From: Primulina eburnea | Taxonomy: Eukaryota; Streptophyta; Magnoliopsida; Lamiales; Gesneriaceae | NCBI RefSeq assembly: GCF_022965805.1 | Contig: NC_133105.1 | Location: 24,314,978 to 24,378,977, forward strand | Length of the DNA stretch: 64,000 nt | Reading direction: 5' to 3' | Part shown: in pieces, positions 44,001 to 54,909 of the stretch | Numbering within the stretch: the first letter of the stretch is position 1 | Layout of the letters: the number at the start of each line of letters is the position of its first letter | Made by a program: the position numbers and the translations under genes | The notes under the pieces: generated by a model | What the model was told of the DNA's origin: nothing | The model's input: the letters and a program-made list of their open reading frames with translations, nothing else | Database searches by the model: none

Positions 44001-44269
44001 CCCTCTCGGAGCCTCCTACTTCTTCCCATCACCTGCAAATCATTACAGAGATGTGAGCCACAGCCGGTATCCAATACCCAAGAAGTAGAATTAATCGAGA
44101 TATTTACTTCAATATAGAACATACCTTTGCCAGAACCCTTCTGCGCAACATATTCCCTGCAGTTACGCCTCCAATGTCCAGGCTTCTTGCAGTGATGACA
44201 GATGTCAACTGTCTTCTCAGCCTTGGCTGGCGCGGCTGCCACTACGGGACTCGGAGTCTTCCTCTTCAA
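41042..44269 (-). CDS. pol: copia B Pol polyprotein (protease, integrase, RT, RNase H)
   Basis: One open frame of 1075 codons. It begins in the Gag C-terminus: CCHC knuckle C24-C27-H32-C37. Protease DTG is at 67-69. Integrase has H207, H212, C238, C241 and catalytic D268, D331, E367 (SDRGGEY...NGVSERRN). RT begins near 560, has D663 (QMDVKTAFLN) and the YVDD box at 748-751. RNase H covers about 890-1075 with EGYTDSSF, TEAEYIA and CDNTGA. All expected catalytic residues are present. The frame is not joined to gag because of a frame change near 44315. The true start is unclear: the Met at 44269 is only the first in frame. The product would copy and insert the element. Confidence 0.9.
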   Translation of the reverse strand: MKRKTPSPVVAAAPAKAEKTVDICHHCKKPGHWRRNCREYVAQKGSGKGMFYIEVNISINSTSWVLDTGCGSHLCNDLQVMGRSRRLREGETFLRMGNEARVAAKAVGDVYLLLNNDFKLVLRDVLFVPDLMRNIISIPMLDIDGFSCLFGKGVCNIYKNECLVGTGELENNLYTLKLKDIPLNNVQAITTTNKRKQDTLNSAQLWHARLGHISSRRMNKLVGVGMFDMSDINALTTCESCLKGKMTKIPFKGHAERAKGLLDLIHTDVCGPLSITTKHGHSYFITFTDYFSRYGYVYLMKYKSEAFERFKEFKSEVEKQLGRSIKRLRSDRGGEYLSAEFQEYLKENGILSQWTPLATPQLNGVSERRNRTLMDMVRSMMGFTELPPSFWGYALETAALLLNNVHTKAVDKTPYEIWMGKPPKYSYLRIWGCPAYVKQTVGDKLDSRSILCYFVGYPRNSVGYFFYHPQETKVFVSRNATFLEKEFLLDRKGEMIELEEVRETPTVVEPTPEKPREEIQAPRRTERVSRPPMRYGLLLEEGHDEPNLGCDPRTFKEALSDADSSKWLEAMESEMNSMHSNQVWNLVDPPEGIVPIGCKWIYKRKLGADGKVLTFKARLVAKGYTQRQGVDYEETFSPVAMFKSIRILLAIAAWYDYEIWQMDVKTAFLNGDIKEEIYMSQPEGFTSIGSEHMVCKLQRSIYGLKQASRSWNLRFDSTIKEFGFTKNPEEPCVYKKVSGSAVTFLVLYVDDILLIGNDVGMLQSTKIWLASKFSMQDLGEASFVLGIQIYRDRSKRLLGLTQSTYIDTIVKRFSMDESKRGHLPMCHGVSLSKYMSPKTDAEIAAMTRIPYASAIGSIMYGMISTRPDVAFALSVVSRYQSNPGLSHWKAVKDILKYLRRTNKLILVYGGGELKLEGYTDSSFQSDVDDSKSTSGFIFLLNGGAVSWKSSKQDSTADSTTEAEYIAASAAAKDAVWIRNFVQELGVIPNGVSPIPVMCDNTGAIAQAKEPRSHQKSKHVLRKYHILREIVERGDVTIDKVGSADNVPDPLTKPLPGPSFEKHRESMGLKYMGSWL

Positions 44270-44973
44270 GGGCTCGCTCTTCTTGGGGCGCTTGAAAGAA
44301 CGCTTCTTTCCTTTCCAGGTGGACCGGTCTTCGTGCCAGATGAAGAGCCCACATAAAGAACCGACTTCTCCTTTTTGATTGTGGACTCAAAGGTCACAAG
44401 CATATTCACCAACTCTTCAAGGCTGGGCTCGAGCTTGTTCATATTGAAGTTCACGACAAAAGGATCGAAAGAGCTAGGCAGTGACAACAGCAACACATCC
44501 GTGGTCAACTCCGATGGCAAGATCAAATCCATGCCAACGAGCTTGTCCACGAGCCCAATCAACTTTAGGCCATGCTCATGGACCGAAGTCCCATCTCGCA
44601 TGCGTAAAGTGATGAGCTCCTTTACTGTGGCATGCCTCAAAGGCCGAGTCTGCTCACCGAAGAGCTCCTTGAGGTGCATATGAATGTCAGCAGCATTCTT
44701 AGCATCCTCGAATCGCCTCTGCAGCTCATCGTTCATCGAAGCCTGCATATAACACCTCGCCTTCAAGTCATGGTCGCACCAATCCTTGTAGGTCTGCAAT
44801 TCCTCAGGAGTGCAGCTGGTCGGAGCCTCAGCAGGGGGCTACTCAGTTAGTGTGTATGCAATTTTCTCCGAGTTCAAGACAATCTTTAGATTTCTTAGCC
44901 AAGTGATATAGTTAGGTCCGGTTAGAACGTATTTTTCGAGAATAACGGAAAACGGGTTGCGAATTGATGACAT
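44266..44973 (-). pseudogene. copia B Gag with stop and frame change
   Basis: The start MSSIRNPFSVILEKYVLTGP (ATG at 44971-44973) matches copia A Gag and lies 16 nt after the acceptor-like CAG. A TAG at about 44839 replaces the Ser codon of LTQSPP in copia A. The frame then runs from 44799 (MQTYKDWCDHDLKARC) to 44266. It leaves the frame of the knuckle at about 44315, where copia A and the noisy copy at 53700-53725 each have one more base. Without the stop and the shift, Gag would run into Pol as one polyprotein, as is usual in copia elements. Confidence 0.83.
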
Positions 44974-46496
44974 TGTCAAAGATTTGTACTGAAAAGTAAA
45001 ACAGATAAATGTTAATGACTATTTTAAAATATTTAATAAGATATAAAGTTTGGACTTTTACTTTATAAATTATCGCTCTCACTGTTTTGACATTTTCACT
45101 ACCCTCTTGTGAAAACGGGAAACACTTTCCTCAGTAGGTACGTAAGGTCCAATTAGCGAATTGTGATCCCGAATAATATCGGCCAATCACAATTCCTAAA
45201 AGGTAGTTTCCAATTGCATCGCCATGCAACCCTCTACGTATACTTTTGTCTCACGTTTGATTAGGACCCAATAATATGACGTCGTTCATCTTTACGTGTC
45301 AAGCCTAACCCATCGATATTTAACCTTAATGGACGGTCGCCATGAGTTCCCTCAATAATATGAGCCGAAATCATGGGAGTTCCACGTAGTTCACATCACC
45401 ATGTCAATGGATGTCACAGCTTTCCGGCACCCAGGGCCCCCTCAATAATATGAGCCGAGCCCCGAGTACGGGTAGCGTTCATCATGCATCCATTGTCGAT
45501 GGAAGACAAGGAAATTATAAACAGATTTATAATTCTCCTTTTCGGAGTTGATATTAATTTTGAATCTTATTCAAAATGAGGGTTTTTAATTTTGAAAGGT
45601 CTCATCATTAATTTTATTTTAAAAGCTCGCCATGTTTGATCGTATGTTTGCCGGATTCATGCAACTTTGTTATTATAATAATAATAACGCACATACTCAT
45701 TATTTATAACATATCATGCATATATTATAAATAGAAAAACAATACAAGGATGATCAATCGCCCCAAGTACTAATAGCCCGTGTGAGCTAAACACGGGCCT
45801 AGGTCCAATCCTAGGGTAAATGCATGGGATGCAATGCAACTAAATTATTACATTAGCATCCAATATTACATGTCTTCGATCTTCATAATCACCAAGGCCA
45901 CCATCTTCCAATCTTGATCTTCCACTATTCTAATATTTACAATTAAATATCCATGGCACATAGGGATACATCTCATGGGGTGGGAACGGGCCATAAACCA
46001 AGCCCACTTTAAATTGATAATTATTACAATCATACAACACAAATATCCTAGCATACACCTAGCAAATTGGGCTTGGGCTTTTGATCATCCTTCATGCATA
46101 ATATCACATATCATACACCATCAATTAATTATCACTATAATTAATTGATCCAATATTATATATCTTGATCCAATCATTAACCGCCACAATTATAAATTAA
46201 ATTAACAAAGTATACAAACACCTTTGTCTACTTTCAAATTAATTTATTTATAATCGAATTTCTTGTAAATCACAATTTACTATAAATAATTAAAGTCCAA
46301 CTTCAATTATTTATTTTATGAGAAAATATGTGCAACAATTGTAAATTTAAACTTAAAGGCCCAAACTCATTTTTCACAAAAATACTTTGGCCCATTTAAA
46401 TTTCACAAAATATGTTGACCATCTAATGGCCCAACAACTCAAGGCCCATGACACTAAGATTGTCCAAACACTTTTAGAAACCCTAGTCGTCATCGC

Positions 46497-46540
46497 CGTC
46501 GCCGGAGCTCCGTCGCCGGAGCTCCGTCGCCGGATTCCGG
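46497..46540. repeat. 14-bp tandem CGTCGCCGGAGCTC
   Basis: Two full units (46497-46510, 46511-46524) and a diverged third. Copia A has a single unit at the same place (about 21525-21540). Confidence 0.85.
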
Positions 46541-46580
46541 CAACAAAATTTTTTTTATTTATTTAAAATCCTGCAGTTTT

Positions 46581-46661
46581 CGGGCAGCCCCTCGGGCTGC
46601 CCCTTGCTGCCCGAAATTTCAACGGCAGCTCGGGCAGCCCTCGGCAGCAACATGCTGCCCG
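46581..46661 (-). repeat. GGGCAGCC inverted cluster in the copia B leader
   Basis: GGGCAGCC, GGCTGCCC and GCTGCCCG words alternate as in copia A, but spacing and several words differ while pairing is retained. Confidence 0.75.
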
Positions 46662-46795
46662 AAATTTTTTTTTTTTTTTTTTTTTTTATTCCAAAATTTT
46701 CGGCCCTTGTGTTTTATGCACAAAAAATTCTCAAGCGGTTAGAAATTGATCTCAACATAATATTATGCAAATATTACACAAAAATCGTAACCATA

Positions 46796-46807
46796 GCTCG
46801 GATACCA
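46796..46807 (-). other. primer binding site of copia B
   Basis: The - strand reads TGGTATCCGAGC, identical to copia A. Confidence 0.88.
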
Positions 46808-46809
46808 CT

Positions 46810-48007
46810 TGAAAGCGGACCGGTTACAGTGGCCGGAAGCGCAACGGAAGTCAAAAAATTTCAAATTTAATCAAGAATTTTCGGCCACCATGTTTATTGT
46901 GCAATATTTACAAAATAACACCATAAATCATACATAGGGTGTTTGAAGAAGGTTTACCTATCAACCCCTTGAGGTTGATGTATGGCTCCAACTTAGTTGA
47001 CAAGCAACTAAGCTCTTCAAGGTTGATGAGTCTACAAGCTCCTCCAACTCCAAAATTAAGCCCACCACTAGCAAGGTAAAACCCCTCTTGATTTTGCACT
47101 AGAACAATCAAGAGGATTTTTCAATGAGAAGATTTTATTCTCCAAGAAAATGAAGAACAAAGAGAGAAAAATTGAGAGAAATTGGGAGAGAACAAATCGG
47201 CCAAGTGAGATACAAGAATGGAGGAGTGAAGTCTAGTCTTGGGTGTGGGAAAAGTTGGGAGAAAAAGTTGCATGACTTTGCAATTTTTTTAATCAAAAGT
47301 ATTCAAGACTCTTCACCTCCCAAGCATGCAAACCCTAGCATGTCTCACATATATTATATGGTTTTAACACATTAAAAAACCATGGACTAAATTTTTAATT
47401 ATCTCAACACATTTGAGATTAATTAAATACTTCTTGAATTTATTCAAGTCCCACTAATTAAATAATTATTTTAATTGAGTTCTACAAGACTCAATATTAT
47501 TTAATTAATTCAACACTTGAATTAATTTAATTATTTAGACTCTACTAGGTCCACTAGTGTTTAATTAATTCAACACTTGAATTAATTTTAATTTAGTCCA
47601 CAATAATGTTTATGAAAAATCACAATTTTCAACTACATTATTTACTTGGCCCAAATTTTAATCTTAGGAACACTTCCATAAATTAAAATTTATATTTCTC
47701 TCTTAGAAGTCATACTTCTATTTTTCTTTACGCTTATAAACACATTTATAAGCCGTTCAACACATTGAACTATTTACTTCTCATCGGGGTTTACAAAGCC
47801 AATACTTGTGTGGCCCTCAATGGTTCATTGATACAACTAGCCGTGGGTTCACATCTCAATGTGATTCGGACTAAACATGTCCTTATTCGAGCATACCCCA
47901 ATTGCTCCATTCTTACTTATCAACTCCTTTGATAGTAAGAACGTCAGAACTCAAGTCTGATAGTACTCACCAATCACGTTAAACGCCTAGCAGCATCGCT
48001 TACGTGA
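46810..48007 (-). repeat. 5' LTR of copia B, truncated
   Basis: It matches 38947 onward for about 1.2 kb, then breaks at ACGTGA|ATTTATAGAG, where CACTA core sequence begins. The donor-like AG|GTAAAC lies at 46957. There is no target duplication at the break. Confidence 0.9.
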
Positions 48008-48429
48008 ATTTATAGAGAGTGTTGGAAGAAAAAGGAGGGAATATAGCGGGATCGAATTTTTGAAATTGGCGACGGTGTTTCTAAAACTGTCGCTAATATT
48101 CGCGACAGTGTGGAAAACCGGCGCTACTATGCGACGGTAGAATTTGTGCGCTAATTTCAAATTAGCACTGGGTGCACTTGATTCTGTTGCTTACTTTAGC
48201 GACGATTTACAATAAACCGTCGCAAAGTTGAAATTAGCGACCCTTATCTAATACCGTCGCTAAATGCGACGGTTTAATAAAACCGCGCTAAATACCGTTG
48301 TGTTCATTTGTAACCCACGTCAATCGGCAACGGTTTTTCTAAAACCGTTGTCGATTGTCCAAAAAACACCGCTAATGGCAACGGTTTATGAAACCGTTGT
48401 CATAAACGTTCAAAGACAACGGTTGTAAA
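48008..48429. mobile_element. CACTA element 2 fragment, noisy copy
   Basis: It corresponds to about 38525-38946, starting inside the element core and ending at the copia LTR. A GCGACGGTTT..AAAACCGCGC palindrome near 48265-48288 is longer here than in the other two copies. Confidence 0.8.
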
Positions 48430-50471
48430 TGAAAGCGGACCGGTTACGGTGGTCGGAAGCGCAACGGAAGTCAAAAAATTTCAAATTTAATCAGAATTTT
48501 CGGCCACCATGTTTATTGTGCAATATTTACAAAATAACACCATAAATCATACATAGGGTGTTTGAAGAGGTTTACCTATCAACCCCTTGAGGTTGATGTA
48601 TGGCTCCAAACTAGTTGACAAGCAACTAAGCTCTTCAAGGTGTGAGTCTACAAGCTCCTCCAACTCCAAAATTAAGCCCACCACTAGCAAGGTAAAACCC
48701 CCTTGATTTGCACTAGAAAAATCAAGAGGATTTTTCAATGAGAAGATTTTATTCTCCAAGAAAATGAAGAACAAGAGAGAAAAATTTGAGGAAAATTTGG
48801 GAGAGAAAAAATCGGCCAAGTGAGATACAAGATGGAGGATGAGTCTAGTCTTGGGTGTGTGAAAAGTTGGGAGAAAAAGTTGCATGACTTTGCAATTTTT
48901 TTTAATCAAAAGATTCAAGCTCTTCACCTCCCAAGCATGCAAACCCTAGCATGTCTCACCACTTATTATATGGTTTTTAACACATTAAAACTATGGACTA
49001 AATTTTAATTATCTCAAACACATTTGAGATTAATTAAATACTTCTTGAATTTATTCAAGTCCCACTAGTTAATATTATTTTAATTGAGTTCTACAAGACT
49101 CAATATTTTTAATTAATTCAAACATTGAATTAATTAATTATTTAGACTCTACTAGGTCCACTAGTGTTTTAATTAATTCAACACTTGAATTAATTTAATT
49201 TGTCCACAATAATGTTTATGAATCACAATTTTCAATACTTATTTACTTGGCCAAATTTTAATCTTTGGAACACTTCCATAAATTAAATTTATATTTCTCT
49301 CTTAGAAGTCCTACTTATATTTTTCTTTACGCTTAAAACACCTTTATAAGCCGTTCAACACATTGAACTTTTTACTTCTCATCGGGGTTTACAAAGCCAA
49401 TACTTGTGTGGCCCTCAATGGGTCATTGATACCACTAGCCGTGGGTTCACATCTCAATGTGATTGGACTAAACATGTCCTTATTCGAGCATACCCCAATT
49501 GCTCCATTCTTACTATCAACTCCTTGATAGTAAGAAAGTCAGAACTCAAGTCTGATAGTACCCAACCAATCACGTTAAACGCCTAGCCGCATCGCTTACG
49601 TGATTCCCTAGGTATCAATATAGTGCCTGCAAGAACCATTCAATTATGGTTAGCGTACAGTACGGTCCCTCAACTCATATATCCCCCGATTCGACAACTA
49701 TTGGTTTATCGAGAGTTGTCAATGAATCGATACTATGTGTCATGTTGTGGTTGCATCGATGGTGTAATCTATGAAACCCCTTTCATAATTACCCCCATAC
49801 TCTGATCAGAGATTTCAACCCACACATACACGAAAAACACATGGATATCCATACCCGTAGGTAAGCGGTGAATCCCCGGCTACAATGCATCGACTCCTAC
49901 ATGTTTCGCTGTAACACCCAACCTTGCCACCTGATGACCCCATAAGAGTCGGTAAACAAGTCAAAGTGAAACGCTAGCAGATAGAGTCTCAATGTTGTCC
50001 CGGGTCATAAGGACTAATGGTGTACAACCATAAACTAGGACCTTTCCACTCATAAGTGAGAACCACTTGGAAAGTCCTTTATAGAGGGTTGTTCCGTGCA
50101 CTCTACAAGGAGCACCTATCTGCATGCTCGGACATCACAATGTCCCCTACCAATGAAACATGGAACTCACATCGCAGATACTAGTCTCTAACTCGGCGGC
50201 CTTTATCCTTCTTAGTGGCGGCTGAATCGACTAGGAACGGTTTAGAATATACAGTATTCCAAATATGAGTTTCATGATACTCATCATATGAGCATCTCAT
50301 ATTCTTTCTACTATTTGTATTCTAGGACTTTATCTATTCAACTGCATGGGTATTAAGATAAAGATGCGCCAATTTTAAATTCAAATATTATTAAAATAAA
50401 GATCGTTTATACAAAGAGTTTCATCGTGAACAGTCGGCCAACACTTGGCTCGACGTACACCTACTCTAACA
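48430..50471 (-). repeat. copia B 3' LTR, noisy copy
   Basis: It matches 38947-41027 with many small deletions, so it is about 40 bp shorter. Confidence 0.85.
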
Positions 50472-53400
50472 TCTCCCACTTGCACTGAGCCAACTACCCA
50501 TATACTTCAGACCCATTGATTCGCGATGCTTCTCGAATGATGGTCCTGGTAAAGGCTTAGTTAGTGGATCAGGAACATTATCTGCGGAGCCGACTTTGTC
50601 GATCGTGACATCTCCTCTTTCCACGATCTCTCTGAGGATGTGGTACTTTTCCAATACGTGTTTGGACTTCTGATGAGACCTTGGCTCCTTCGCCTGAGCT
50701 TGGCTCCCGTGTTGTCGCACATCACCGGGATAGGAGAAACTCCATTTGGAATGACGCCCAACTCTTGGACGAAATTCCTAATCCAAACAGCATCCTTTGC
50801 TGCAGCCGATGCAGCACATGTATTCTGCCTCAGTGGTGGAATCCGCAGTACTGTCTTGCTTGGAACTCTTCCAAGAGACCGCACCACCATTGAGCAAGAA
50901 TATGAATCCGGGAGTTGACTTCGAGTCATCAACATCGCTTTGGAAGCTAGATGCGGTATAGCCTTCCAATTTTAGTTCTCCACCCCCATAGACCAAAATT
51001 AACTTATTGGTCCTTCTCAAATACTTGAGGATGTCTTTCACAGCTTTCCAGTGTGAAAGACCAGGGTTGGATTGATATCTACTCACTACACTTAGTGCAA
51101 ATGCCACGTCAGGACGTGTAGATATCATCCCATACATGATACTACCAATAGCCGAGCATACGGATTCGTGTCATCGCCGCTATCTCTGCATCAGTCTTGG
51201 GAGACTTACTTGGATAGGGACACGCCATGACACATTGGTAGATGTCCTCTCTTGGACTCATCCATCGAGAACCGCTTCACGATGGTATCAATGTATGTGG
51301 ACTGGGTGAGACCAAGCAACCTTTTTGATCTATCTCTATAATCTGTTTCCTAATACAAGATGCTTCACCCAAGTCCTGCATTGAGAACTTACTTGCTAAC
51401 CATATCTTTGTTGATTGCAACATTCCTACTCATTCCCAATGGGTAGAATGTCATCAACATAAAGAACAAGGAATGTCACAGCACTCCCACTGACCTTTTT
51501 ACACACAGGGTTCCTCAGGATTCTTAGTAAAACCAAACTCTTTGATTGTACTATCGAATCTGAGGTTCCAACTCCTCGATGCTGCTTAAGACCATAAATA
51601 GATCTTGAAGTTTGCATACCATATGCTCACTTCCAATAGATGTAAACCCCTCAGTTGAGACATGTAATCTCTTCCTTAATATCCCCATTAAGGAAGGCTG
51701 TCTTCACATCCATCTGCCATATCTCATAGTCATACCATGCAGCTATGGCTAGCAATCCTAATGGACTTGAACATCGCAACTGGAGAAAAGGTTTCCTCAT
51801 AGTCAACACCTTGCCTTTGAGTATACCCTTTTGCTACCAATCGCGCCTTGAAGGTCAATACCTTCCCATCCGCCCCAAGTTTCCTCTTGTAAATCCATTT
51901 ACACCCTATGGGAACAATTCCCTCAGGTGGATCCACGAGATTCCCAACTTGGTTCGAATGCATGGAATTCATCTCAATTCCATTGCTTCAAGCCATTGGA
52001 TGAATCGGCATCAGATAACGCTTCCTTGAAGGTCCTTGATCACATCCAAGGTTAGGCTCATCATGGCCCTCTTCAAGAAGCAGACCATACCTCATAGTGG
52101 TCTCGAGACTCTCTCGGTTCTTCTAGGAGCTTGTATCTCCTCTCTTTGTTTCTCGGGTGTGGGTTCTACAACTGTGGGTGTCTCTCGAACCTCTTCGAGT
52201 TCTATCATCTCGCCTTTTCTATCCAATAGAAATTCCTTTTCCAAAAAGGTTGCGTTCCTAAAACAAACACCTTTGTTTCTGGGGATGATGAGAAGAAAAT
52301 ATCCAACTGAATTCCTTGGATATCCCACAAAGTAGCATAAAATGGATCGACTATCCAATTTATCTCCCACTGTCTGTTCACATAAGCAGGACACCCCCAT
52401 ATTCTAGATAAGGTCTTGGGAGGCTTACCCATCCATATCTCATATGGAGTCTTGTCAACTGCCTTTGTATGGACATTGTTCAACAACAGTGCCGCTGTCT
52501 CAAGCGCATATCCCCAAAAGGATGGCGGCAACTCCGTGAACCCCATCATAGACCGAACCATGTCCATCAAAGTCCGTTACGACGCTCCGAAACACCATTC
52601 AACTGCGTGTGTAGCGAGCGGAGTCCACTGCGAGAGAATCCCATTCTCTTTAAGATACTCTTGGAACTCGGCACTCAAGTACTCACCAACTCGATCCGAT
52701 CGAAGTCTCTTGATGCTTCGTCCCATTGCTTCTCTACTTCACTTTTGAATTCTTTGAACCTTTCAAAGGCTTCAGACTTGTATTTCATCAAATACACATA
52801 CCCATATCTCGAAAAGTAATCGGTAAAGGTGATGAAGTAGGAATGTCCATGCTTAGTGGTGATGCTAAGTGGACCGCACACATCGGTATGGATCAAACCA
52901 ATAACCCTTTGGCTCGCTCCGCATGGCCTTAAAGGGAATTTTGGTCATCTTTCCTTTTAGACAGGATTCACAAGTCGTGAGAGCATTAATATCAGACATA
53001 TCAAACATGCCAACTCCCACTAGCTGTTCATCCTTCTTGAGGAAATATGTCCTAATCGAGCATGCCATAATTGTGCCGATTAAGAGTATTGTTTGCGCTT
53101 ATTTGTTTGTTGTTATTGCTTGGACATTGTTAAGTGGAATATCTTTTAATTTTAAGGTGTAGAGATTGTTTTCAAGTTCACGTACCAACTAAACATTCAT
53201 TCTTGTTAAATATTGCAAACACCTTTGCCAAATAAACAAGAAAATCCATCAATATCAAGCATGAATGGAAATATGTTTCTCATCAAGTCTGGTACAAATA
53301 AAACATCTCTTAAAACCAACTTAAAATCATGTTCAATAGCAAGTAAACATCTCCTACGGCTTTGGCAGCAACCCTTGCTTCATTGCCCATCCTCAAGGGT

Positions 53401-54367
53401 CTCACCCTCTCGGAGCCTCCTACTTCTTCCCATCACCTGCAAATCATTACAGAGATGTGAGCCACACGGTATCCAATCACCCAAGAAGTAGAATTAATCG
53501 GATATTTACTTCAATATAGAACATACCTTTGCCAGAACCCTTCTGCGCAACATTTCCCTGCAGTTACGCCTCCAATGTCCAGGCTTCTTGCAGTGATGAC
53601 AGATGTCAACTGTCTTCTCAGCCTTGGCTGGCGCGGGCTGCCACTACGGGACTCGGAGTCTTCCTCTTCAAGGGCTCGCTCTTCTTGGGCGCTTGAAAGA
53701 ACGCTTCTTTTCTTTCCCAGGTGGACCGGTCTTCGTGCCAGATGAAGAGCCCACATAAAGAACCGACTTCTCCTTTTTGATGTGACTCAAAGGTCACAAG
53801 CATATTCACCAACTCTTCAAGGCTGGGCTCGAGCTTGTTCATATTGAAGTTCACGACAAAAGGATCGAAAGAGCTAGCAGTGACAACAGCAACACATCCG
53901 TGGTCAACTCCGATGGCAGATCAAATCCATGCCAACGAGCTTGTCCACAGCCCAATCAACTTTAGGCCATGCTCATGGACCGAAGTCCCATCTCGCATGC
54001 GTAAGTGATGAGCTCCTTTACGTGGCATGCCTCAAAGGCCGAGTCTGCTCACCGAAGAGCTCCTTGAGGTGCATATGAATGTCAGCAGCATTCTTAGCAT
54101 CCTCGAATCGCCTCTGCAGCTCATCGTTCATCGAAGCCTGCATATAACACCTCGCCTTCAAGTCATGGTCGCACCAATCCTTGTAGGTCTGCAATTCCTC
54201 AGGAGTGCAGCTGGTCGGAGCCTCAGCAGGGGGCTACTCAGTTAGTGTGTATGCAATTTTCTCCGAGTTCAAGACAATCTTTAGATTTCTTGCCAAGTGA
54301 TATAGTTAGGTCCGGTTAGAACGTATTTTTCGAGAATAACGGAAAACGGGTTGCGAATTGATGACAT
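50472..54367 (-). pseudogene. copia B gag-pol, noisy copy
   Basis: It is colinear with 41028-44973. The pol frame, open over 1075 codons in the first copy, is here broken into more than ten short frames by small deletions (for example the repeated loss of single bases at 51153-51166 and 51341-51360), while most substituted bases are absent. RT, integrase and RNase H blocks remain readable in shifting frames. This is best read as sequencing noise over the first copy rather than as an ancient copy. Confidence 0.8.
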
Positions 54368-54909
54368 TGTCAAGATTTGTACTGAAAGATAAAACAGATA
54401 AATGTTAATGACTATTTTAAAATATTTAATAAGATATAAAGTTTGGACTTTTACTTTATAAATTATCGCTCTCACTGTTTTGACATTTTCACTACCCTCT
54501 TGTGGAAACGGGAAACACTTTCCTCAGTAGGTACGTAAGGTCCAATTAGCGAATTGTGATCCCGAATAATATCGGCCATCACATTCCTAAAAGGTAGTTT
54601 CCAATTGCATCGCCATGCAACCCTCTACGTATACTTTGTTCTCACGTTTGATTAGGACCCAATAATATGACGTCGTTCATCTTTACGTGTCAAGCCTAAC
54701 CCATCGATATTTAACCTTAATGGACGGTCGCCATGAGTTCCCTCACATAATTGAGCCGAAATCATGGGAGTTCCACGTAGTTCACATCACCATGTCAATG
54801 GATGTCACAGCTTTCCGGCACCCAGGGCCCCCTCAATAAATATGAGCCGAGCCCCGAGTACGGGTGCGTTCATCATGCATCCATTGTCGTGGAAGACACG
54901 GAACTTATA
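54368..54909 (-). other. copia leader, noisy copy, ends at a junction
   Basis: It corresponds to about 44974-45519 and stops at GAACTTATAC|ATTCTAAG, where the third copy begins inside the solo LTR sequence. Confidence 0.8.

Larger units (their letters stand above)
44974..46795 (-). other. untranslated leader of copia B
   Basis: It is colinear with the copia A leader and includes the acceptor-like CAG (44989-44991) and a GGGCAGCC inverted cluster (46581-46661). CCAATAATATG-like words occur at several points where copia A has shorter forms. No frame of note. Confidence 0.78.
38947..48007 (-). mobile_element. Ty1/copia element B, 5' LTR cut at a junction
   Basis: The 3' LTR is 38947-41027 (2081 bp), the internal region 41028-46809, and the 5' LTR begins at 46810 but ends abruptly at 48007, about 880 bp short, where CACTA core sequence starts. 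The primer site is at 46796-46807 and the purine tract at 41028-41039. It is the same family as copia A but a different LTR subfamily (one 80-bp unit). The pol frame is open over 1075 codons, while gag has one stop and one frame change. Confidence 0.92.
48008..54909. other. noisy second copy of 38523-45519
   Basis: It follows the CACTA core, copia LTR, pol, gag and leader of the first copy base by base, but with very many 1-3 base deletions and some insertions. At sites where the first and third copies differ (for example GGAACTCACATCG versus GGTACTCACATCG, and GCTAGCAGATAG versus GCTAGCACATAG) it agrees with the first copy. Both ends are abrupt. The pattern is that of unpolished long-read sequence. 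Confidence 0.8.
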
